From: Streptomyces jumonjinensis
Lineage (GTDB): Bacteria; Actinomycetota; Actinomycetes; Streptomycetales; Streptomycetaceae
Length of the DNA: 36,229 nucleotides
Assembly (NCBI RefSeq): GCF_009600885.1
Contig: NZ_VCLA01000147.1
Location: 1-36,229 of the forward strand
Direction of reading: 5' to 3'
Shown here: one piece after another, positions 30,605-36,229 of the stretch
How positions within the stretch are numbered: position 1 is the stretch's first letter
How the letters are laid out: every line of letters starts with the position of its first letter
Position numbers and translations under genes: made by a program
The notes under the pieces: model-generated
The model's input: only the letters and a program-made list of their open reading frames with translations
Database searches by the model: none
Told to the model about the DNA's origin: nothing

Positions 30605-33600
30605 GTGCACCTCAAGGCCATGACCCTGCGCGGTTTCAAATCCTTCGCCTCCGCCACCACACTGCGGTTCGAGCCGGGCATCACCTGTGTCGTGGGCCCC
30701 AATGGTTCCGGTAAATCCAATGTGGTGGACGCGCTCTCCTGGGTCATGGGCGAGCAGGGCGCGAAATCGCTGCGCGGCGGAAAGATGGAGGACGTCATCT
30801 TCGCCGGGACGACCGGCCGGCCGCCGCTCGGCCGGGCCGAGGTCTCCCTCACCATCGACAACTCCGACGGCGCGCTGCCCATCGACTACGCCGAGGTCAC
30901 CATCACGCGGATCATGTTCCGCAACGGCGGCAGCGAATACCAGATCAATGGAGACACCTGCCGGCTCCTCGACATCCAGGAACTGCTCTCCGATTCCGGT
31001 ATCGGCCGCGAAATGCATGTCATCGTCGGACAGGGCCGGCTCGACTCCGTACTCCATGCCGACCCCCTCGGGCGGCGGGCGTTCATCGAAGAGGCCGCCG
31101 GTGTTCTCAAACACCGCAAACGCAAAGAGAAAGCACTGCGGAAACTGGACGCGATGCGGGCCAATCTCGCCCGGGTCCAGGATCTCACCGACGAACTGCG
31201 CCGCCAGCTCAAACCGCTCGGACGGCAGGCGGCCGTCGCCCGGCGGGCCGCGGTCATCCAGGCCGATCTGCGCGACGCCCGGCTGCGGCTGCTCGCCGAC
31301 GATCTCGTACGCCTCCGGGAGGCGCTGCGGGCCGAGATCGCCGACGAGGCCGCGCTCAAGGAGCGGCGGGAGAGTGCCGGGGCGGAGCTGACGAAGGCGC
31401 TCGCCCGGGAGGCGGAGCTGGAGGAGGAGGTCCGCTCGCTCGCCCCCAGGCTCCAGCGGGCCCAGCAGACCTGGTACGAACTCTCCCAGCTGGCCGAACG
31501 GGTGCGCGGCACGGTGTCGCTCGCCGACGCCCGGGTCATCAGCGCGCGGACCCAGCCCGCGGAGGAGCGGCGGGGGCGCGACCCCGAGGAAATGGAGCGC
31601 GAGGCCGCCCGCGTACGGGAACAGGAAGCCGAGCTTCTCGCCGCGCTGGAGGCGGCCGAACGGGCCCTGGAGGAGACCGTCGCCCACCGCGCCGAGCTGG
31701 AGCGGGAGCTCCTGGCCGAGGAGCGCCGCCTCAAGGACGCCGCCCGCGCCATCGCCGACCGGCGCGAAGGGCTCGCCCGCCTCGCCGGACAGGCCACCGC
31801 GGCCCGGGGCCGGGTGACATCGGCCCAGGCGGAGATCGACCGGCTGGCCGAGGCCCGCGACGAGGCGCACGAGCGCGCGGCGGGCGCGCGGGAGGAGTAC
31901 GAGCGGCTGCGGGCCGAGGTCGCGGGCCTCGACGCCGACGACACCGACCTCGGCGAACGCCATGACGCCGCCCGGCGCGAGCTGGCCGGGGCGGAGACCG
32001 CGCTGAGCGCCGCCCGGGAAGCCGCGGCGAGCGCCGAACGCGAACGCGCCGCCGTCGCCGCCCGCCGCGAGGCCCTCGCCCTCGGACTGCGCCGCAAGGA
32101 CGGCACCGGCGCCCTGCTCGCCGCCGAGGACCGGCTCGACGGAGTGCTCGGCCCGGCGTCCGAACTGCTGACCGTGACCCCCGGATACGAGATCCCGGTC
32201 GCCGCCGCGCTCGGCGCGGCGGCGGACGCGGTGGCGGTCGGCACCCCGGCCACGGCCGCCGAGGCGCTGCGGCTGCTCCGTAAGACCGACGCGGGCCGGG
32301 CGTCGATACTGCTGGCGTGGGCGCCCGAGCCGCCCCCCGGCACGGACTCCGCCGCGGCCCCCGGAGGCGTACTACAGCGCCGTGGTGACACGCGGTTCCC
32401 GGACGCCGCCGCGCTGGTGCGGGGACCCGGCGAGCTGATGGCGGCCGTGCGGCGGCTGCTCAGCGGCTATGTCGTCGTGGAGACGCTGGAGGAGGCCGAG
32501 GAACTGGTCCGCGCCCGGCCCCGGCTCACCGCGGTGACCGCCGAAGGCGATGTGTTCGGGGCCTGCTTCGCACAGGGCGGGTCGCCCGGCGTGCCCAGCC
32601 TGCTTGAGGTCAGGGCGGCCGTCGACGAGGCCGCCGCCGAGCTGACGGCGCTCGGCGGACGGTGCTTGGAGCTGGCGGAGGCCAAGGCGCGGGCCGAAGA
32701 GCACCGGGCCGGCTGCGCCGCGCTGCTGGAGGAGCTGGGGGAGCGGAGGCGGGCGGCCGACCGGGCGAAGTCCGAGGTCTCCGGCCGGCTCGGCCGGCTC
32801 TCCGGGAAGGCCAGGGCCGCCGAGGGCGAGGCCGAGCGCACGGCAGCCGCCGTCGCCCGGGCCGAGGAGTCGCTCCGGCACGCCCGCGAGGAGGCGGAGG
32901 AGCTCGCCGGACGGCTCCTCACCGCCGAGGAGACCCCCGTCGAGGAGGAGCCCGACGCCCATGTGCGGGACCGGCTCGCCGCCGACGGCGCCAACGCCCG
33001 CCAGACCGAGATGGAGGCCCGGCTCCAGCTCCGCACCCATGAGGAGCGGGTGAAAGGGCTCGCGGGGCGGGCCGACGCGCTGGACCGGGGAGCGCGCGCC
33101 GAGCGGGAGGCGCGGGCCCGCGCCGATCAGCGCCGCGCCCGGCTCCGGCACGAGGCCGCCGTCGCCTCCGCCGTCGCGGGCGGCGCCCGTCAGCTGCTGG
33201 CCCATGTGGAGACCTCGCTGACCCGGGCCGACGCCGAGCGGACCGCCGCCGAGACCGCCAGAGCGGAGCGGGAGCGGGAGTTGACCGGGGCCCGCTCGCG
33301 GGGGCGCGATCTCAAGGGCGAGCTGGACAAGCTCACCGACTCGGTGCACCGGGGCGAGGTGCTCGGCGCGGAGAAGCGGCTGCGGATCGAGCAGCTGGAG
33401 ACCAGGGCGCTGGAGGAGCTGGGCGTCGAGCCCGCCGGGCTGATCGCGGAGTACGGCCCCGACCAGCCCGTACCGCCGTCCCCGCCCGCCGAGGGCGAGG
33501 AGCTGCCCGAGTCGCCCGACCACCCCCGTAACCGGCCCGGCCGGTTCGTCCGCGCCGAACAGGAGAAACGGCTGACATCGGCCGAGCGCGCCTACCACCA

Positions 33601-34210
33601 GCTCGGAAAGGTGAATCCGCTCGCCCTGGAGGAGTTCGCGGCGCTGGAGGAGCGCCATCAGTTCCTGTCGGAGCAGCTGGCGGATCTGAAGAAGACCCGG
33701 ACCGACCTCCTCCAGGTGGTGAAGGAGGTCGACGCACGCGTCGAGCAGATCTTCACCGAGGCGTACCGCGACACGGCCCGCGAGTTCGAGGGCGTCTTCG
33801 CGCGGCTCTTCCCCGGCGGCGAGGGCCGGCTGATCCTGACCGACCCGGACTCCATGCTCACCACGGGCGTGGACGTCGAGGCCCGGCCGCCCGGCAAGAA
33901 GGTCAAGCGGCTCTCGCTGCTCTCCGGGGGCGAGCGCTCGCTGACCGCCGTGGCGTTGCTGGTGTCCATCTTCAAGGCCCGGCCGAGCCCGTTCTATGTG
34001 ATGGACGAGGTCGAGGCGGCGCTCGACGACACAAATCTCCAGCGGCTGATCCGGATCATGCGGGAGCTTCAGGAGTCCTCACAGCTGATTGTGATCACCC
34101 ATCAGAAGCGGACGATGGAGGTCGCGGACGCGCTGTACGGCGTCGCCATGCAGGGCGACGGCGTCTCCAAGGTCATCAGCCAGCGGCTGCGCGGGCGTAC
34201 GGAGGACTGA
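30605..34210 (+). CDS. smc: Chromosome segregation/condensin protein SMC
   Basis: A 1,201-residue ATPase that, with ScpA and ScpB, compacts and helps segregate chromosomes. The N-terminal head has Walker A GPNGSGKS (31-38). Two long coiled coils flank a hinge at about residues 510-660. The C-terminal head has the signature LSGGE (1106-1110) and Walker B VMDE with D1134 and E1135. A Pro/Glu-rich insert (VPPSPPAEGEELPESPDHP) breaks the second coil near residues 955-980. The GTG at 30605 directly yields the family N-terminus (MHLKAMTLRGFKSF). Its last codons and stop form the first unit of a six-copy degenerate repeat. Confidence 0.98.
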   Translation: MHLKAMTLRGFKSFASATTLRFEPGITCVVGPNGSGKSNVVDALSWVMGEQGAKSLRGGKMEDVIFAGTTGRPPLGRAEVSLTIDNSDGALPIDYAEVTITRIMFRNGGSEYQINGDTCRLLDIQELLSDSGIGREMHVIVGQGRLDSVLHADPLGRRAFIEEAAGVLKHRKRKEKALRKLDAMRANLARVQDLTDELRRQLKPLGRQAAVARRAAVIQADLRDARLRLLADDLVRLREALRAEIADEAALKERRESAGAELTKALAREAELEEEVRSLAPRLQRAQQTWYELSQLAERVRGTVSLADARVISARTQPAEERRGRDPEEMEREAARVREQEAELLAALEAAERALEETVAHRAELERELLAEERRLKDAARAIADRREGLARLAGQATAARGRVTSAQAEIDRLAEARDEAHERAAGAREEYERLRAEVAGLDADDTDLGERHDAARRELAGAETALSAAREAAASAERERAAVAARREALALGLRRKDGTGALLAAEDRLDGVLGPASELLTVTPGYEIPVAAALGAAADAVAVGTPATAAEALRLLRKTDAGRASILLAWAPEPPPGTDSAAAPGGVLQRRGDTRFPDAAALVRGPGELMAAVRRLLSGYVVVETLEEAEELVRARPRLTAVTAEGDVFGACFAQGGSPGVPSLLEVRAAVDEAAAELTALGGRCLELAEAKARAEEHRAGCAALLEELGERRRAADRAKSEVSGRLGRLSGKARAAEGEAERTAAAVARAEESLRHAREEAEELAGRLLTAEETPVEEEPDAHVRDRLAADGANARQTEMEARLQLRTHEERVKGLAGRADALDRGARAEREARARADQRRARLRHEAAVASAVAGGARQLLAHVETSLTRADAERTAAETARAERERELTGARSRGRDLKGELDKLTDSVHRGEVLGAEKRLRIEQLETRALEELGVEPAGLIAEYGPDQPVPPSPPAEGEELPESPDHPRNRPGRFVRAEQEKRLTSAERAYHQLGKVNPLALEEFAALEERHQFLSEQLADLKKTRTDLLQVVKEVDARVEQIFTEAYRDTAREFEGVFARLFPGGEGRLILTDPDSMLTTGVDVEARPPGKKVKRLSLLSGGERSLTAVALLVSIFKARPSPFYVMDEVEAALDDTNLQRLIRIMRELQESSQLIVITHQKRTMEVADALYGVAMQGDGVSKVISQRLRGRTED

Positions 34211-34420
34211 TCAGGCCACACCGGCCAGCGTGAGTGCGCCGGAGGACTGATCAGGCCACACCGGGCCAGCGTGAGTGCGCCGGAGGACTGATCAGGCCAC
34301 ACCGGCCTGGGAGCAGACCGGAGGACTGAATCAGCCACACCGGCCAGCGTGAGTGCGTCGGAGGACCGATCAGACCACCGGCCCGGGAGCGGACCGGAAG
34401 ACCGATCAGGCCACCGGCCC
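34201..34420. repeat. Degenerate ~40-bp tandem repeat starting at the smc stop codon
   Basis: About six copies begin at 34201, 34241, 34282, 34320, 34360 and 34396. The unit starts GGAGGACTGATCAGGCCACA and continues CCGGCCAGCGTGAGTGCGCC, or a variant ending CCTGGGAGCAGACC. Unit length drifts from 40-41 to about 36 bp. The first unit contains the last two codons and the stop of smc. The rest of the gap, to 34543, carries only the glcP ribosome-binding site and no visible gene. Confidence 0.92.
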
Positions 34421-34543
34421 ACCCCCGCTGGCAGGGCCGCGGGAGCTGTGCGCCACTGGAAGGGCTCGCCACGCCCGGCGGTGCTGTCGGACGGCTCAGG
34501 AGCGGCGGCCCGCGGCCCATGAGCCAAGTCCCCAGGAGTCGAT

Positions 34544-35965
34544 GTGTCCAGCAGTTCGCAGCCGCCCCCGGCGGCGGGGGCCCGCCAGGCCCATCCCGAG
34601 CACCTCGGCCATGTCGTCTTCATCACCGCGGCTGCCGCGATGGGCGGCTTTCTCTTCGGCTACGACAGCTCCGTCATCAACGGCGCGGTGGAGGCCATCC
34701 GCAGCCGCTACGGCATCGGCTCCACGGAGCTGGCGCAGGTCATCGCCATCGCCCTGATCGGCTGCGCCTTCGGAGCCGCGACCGCGGGCCGGATCGCCGA
34801 CCGGATCGGCCGGATCGCCTGCATGCGGATCGCCTCCCTGCTCTTCAGCGCCAGCGCCATCGGCTCCGCCCTGCCGTTCGCGCTCTGGGACCTGGCGATG
34901 TGGCGCATCGTCGGCGGCTTCGCCATCGGGATGGCCTCGGTCATCGGCCCGGCGTACATCGCCGAGGTCTCCCCGCCCGCCTACCGGGGCCGGCTGGCCT
35001 CCTTCCAGCAGGCGGCGATCGTCATCGGCATCGCCGTCTCCCAGCTGGTGAACTTCGGCATCCTCCAGATCGCCGGCGGCGACCAGCGCGGTGAGATCGG
35101 CGGACTGGAGGCCTGGCAGTGGATGCTCGGCGTGATGGTCGTACCGGCGGTGCTGTACGGAATGCTCTCCTTCGCCATCCCCGAGTCGCCCCGCTATCTG
35201 ATCTCGGTGGGCAAGACCGGCCGGGCGAAGAAGGTCCTCACCGAGGTCGAGGGCGAGCACATCGACCTGGACGCCCGGGTCGCCGAGATCGATCTCGCGA
35301 TGCGCAGGGAGCACAAGTCGACCTTCCGGGATCTGCTGGGCGGGCGCTTCGCCTTTCTGCCCATCGTCTGGGTGGGCATCGGGCTCTCCGTCTTCCAGCA
35401 GCTCGTCGGGATCAACGTCGTCTTCTACTACTCGTCCACGCTCTGGCAGTCCGTCGGCATCGACCCCACCGGCTCGTTCTTCTACTCCTTCACCACCTCG
35501 ATCGTGAACATCTTCGGCACGGTCATCGCGATGGTGCTGGTCGACCGGATCGGCCGTAAACCGCTCGCCCTCATCGGCTCCAGCGGCATGGCGATCGCCC
35601 TGGCGTGCGAGGCGTGGGCCTTCTCAGCCGCACTGGTGAACGGCAAGCTGCCCAGCGTCCAGGGGACGGTGGCGCTCATCGCCGCCCATGTCTTCGTGCT
35701 GTTCTTCGCGCTCTCCTGGGGCGTGGTGGTCTGGGTGCTGCTCGGCGAGATGTTCCCCAACCGCATCCGCGCGGCGGCGCTCGGAGTGGCCGCGTCCGCG
35801 CAGTGGATCGCCAACTGGGTGATCACCGTGACCTTCCCCGACCTCTCCGACTGGAACCTCTCGGGGACGTACGTCATCTACACCTGCTTCGCCGTGCTCT
35901 CCATCCCGTTCGTGCTGCTGTTCGTCAAGGAGACCAAGGGCAAGCCGCTGGAGGAGATGGGCTGA
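34544..35965 (+). CDS. glcP: Glucose permease, MFS sugar porter family
   Basis: A 473-residue 12-helix proton symporter. In S. coelicolor the gene at this locus (glcP1) encodes the main glucose transporter. Sugar-porter motifs are visible: GYDSSVINGA in helix 1, DRIGR between helices 2 and 3, PESPRYL after helix 6, QQLVGINVVFYYS in helix 7, and DRIGRKPLAL between helices 8 and 9. The end, VKETKGKPLEEM, is also typical. The GTG at 34544 has AGGAG 6-7 nt upstream. The assignment to glucose rests on synteny and overall similarity. Confidence 0.93.
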   Translation: MSSSSQPPPAAGARQAHPEHLGHVVFITAAAAMGGFLFGYDSSVINGAVEAIRSRYGIGSTELAQVIAIALIGCAFGAATAGRIADRIGRIACMRIASLLFSASAIGSALPFALWDLAMWRIVGGFAIGMASVIGPAYIAEVSPPAYRGRLASFQQAAIVIGIAVSQLVNFGILQIAGGDQRGEIGGLEAWQWMLGVMVVPAVLYGMLSFAIPESPRYLISVGKTGRAKKVLTEVEGEHIDLDARVAEIDLAMRREHKSTFRDLLGGRFAFLPIVWVGIGLSVFQQLVGINVVFYYSSTLWQSVGIDPTGSFFYSFTTSIVNIFGTVIAMVLVDRIGRKPLALIGSSGMAIALACEAWAFSAALVNGKLPSVQGTVALIAAHVFVLFFALSWGVVVWVLLGEMFPNRIRAAALGVAASAQWIANWVITVTFPDLSDWNLSGTYVIYTCFAVLSIPFVLLFVKETKGKPLEEMG

Positions 35966-35996
35966 CCGCCGCGCTGTTCCCCGGGCGCGGCGGTCA
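35963..35996 (+). terminator. Terminator hairpin overlapping the glcP stop
   Basis: A perfect 12-bp stem (TGACCGCCGCGC/GCGCGGCGGTCA) starts with the glcP stop codon itself. No T-run follows. Confidence 0.7.
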
Positions 35997-36008
35997 GCGG
36001 CATCGCGT

Positions 36009-36186
36009 CTAGGTCGTGTCTTCAAAGTCCCGTCTGTCCGCCGTGCCCTGGCACCGCACCTCGCCGCGTTGTCGTCAGTCGCCAATGCTCCGCAGTGGCT
36101 CCTTCCTCCGCCTTGCGATGCACGGCACCAGACCCCGCCGGACCCGCCCTCCGGGCGGACGACGCTACTTTGAAGACACTCCCTAG
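36009..36186. mobile_element. MITE-like element with inverted ends and flanking CTAG
   Basis: Outward-facing ends match as inverted repeats at 18 of 22 positions, sharing GTGTCTTCAAAGT and CGTC (36013-36034 and the complement of 36161-36182). Both are flanked by CTAG (36009-36012 and 36183-36186), a target duplication of the type known for IS5-related elements of Streptomyces. The 170-bp interior has no transposase frame, so this looks like a non-autonomous derivative mobilised in trans. Confidence 0.75.
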
Positions 36187-36229
36187 CTTGATCTTTAACG
36201 TACGGTGTCGAACGGTGTGTCGTACTTGA
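36187..36229. other. AT-richer right edge, possible promoter
   Basis: The last 43 bp contain ACGGTGT twice and CTTTAACGTAC, and are less GC-rich than the rest. They look like part of a promoter region that continues outside the window. Confidence 0.25.

Noticed and set aside
34201..34420. CRISPR array
   Set aside because: Units abut with no spacers of constant length and they drift by point changes, so this is a tandem repeat.
1..36229. A new defence, phage or biosynthetic system
   Set aside because: All sizeable genes are recognisable core genes in a conserved order. Nothing suggests an island apart from the small MITE-like element at the right edge.

Overview
The window is very GC-rich chromosomal DNA with strong third-position GC, many GTG starts, a conservon-type histidine kinase, an IclR regulator beside leuCD, an HU protein with a histone H1-like tail, and a glucose permease of the GlcP type. 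Together with the gene order this points to Streptomyces. The layout matches, as far as I can recall it, the conserved core region of Streptomyces coelicolor from about SCO5544 (cvnA1) to SCO5578 (glcP1). Almost everything is housekeeping, and I found no defence island, prophage, CRISPR array or biosynthetic gene cluster.

Layout. Positions 1-2299 hold the 5' part of a conservon sensor kinase (minus strand, running off the window). A 541-bp regulatory gap and a 56-residue unknown peptide with a duplicated ANPRRT motif follow. Then come an FAH-family enzyme, gltX, a HAD hydrolase and a five-gene tRNA cluster (Gln-Glu-Glu-Gln-Glu). Next is ndgR divergent from leuCD with a long palindrome between them, a 75-residue hypothetical, hupS, a small OB-like protein and cofC on the minus strand. 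The plus strand continues with a 1-acylglycerol-phosphate acyltransferase-like gene, gpsA and ddlA, then a stand-alone AsnC-type ligand-binding protein (minus), thiL-thiD, rpmB (minus), a DhaL/FakA-like protein, recG, rsmD-coaD, a coiled-coil protein, yceD-rpmF-rnc, mutM, a secreted CAP-domain protein (minus), acyP, a short conserved coiled-coil protein, smc and glcP. The right edge carries a transposase-free element of about 170 bp flanked by CTAG.

How the genes work together. GltX sits one gene away from tRNA-Gln and tRNA-Glu genes, both of which it is expected to charge in an organism that uses the GatCAB route. NdgR and leuCD form an amino-acid-responsive unit. The acyltransferase and gpsA feed phospholipid synthesis, ThiL and ThiD serve thiamine diphosphate synthesis, and CofC serves coenzyme F420. 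RecG, MutM, HupS and Smc act on DNA repair and chromosome organisation. RsmD, YceD, L32, L28 and RNase III act on ribosomes and RNA.

The most interesting material is small-scale. Tandem repeats lie across or directly after the stop codons of gltX, coaD and smc, and a 33-bp duplication lies inside the 5' end of recG. Several genes have a TANNNT -10-like box only 6-9 nt before the start codon, which suggests leaderless mRNAs. yceD probably starts at CTG. A perfect 21-bp hairpin follows the RNase III gene, and a MITE-like element ends the window. Function calls rest on motifs and synteny read by eye; no database search was run.
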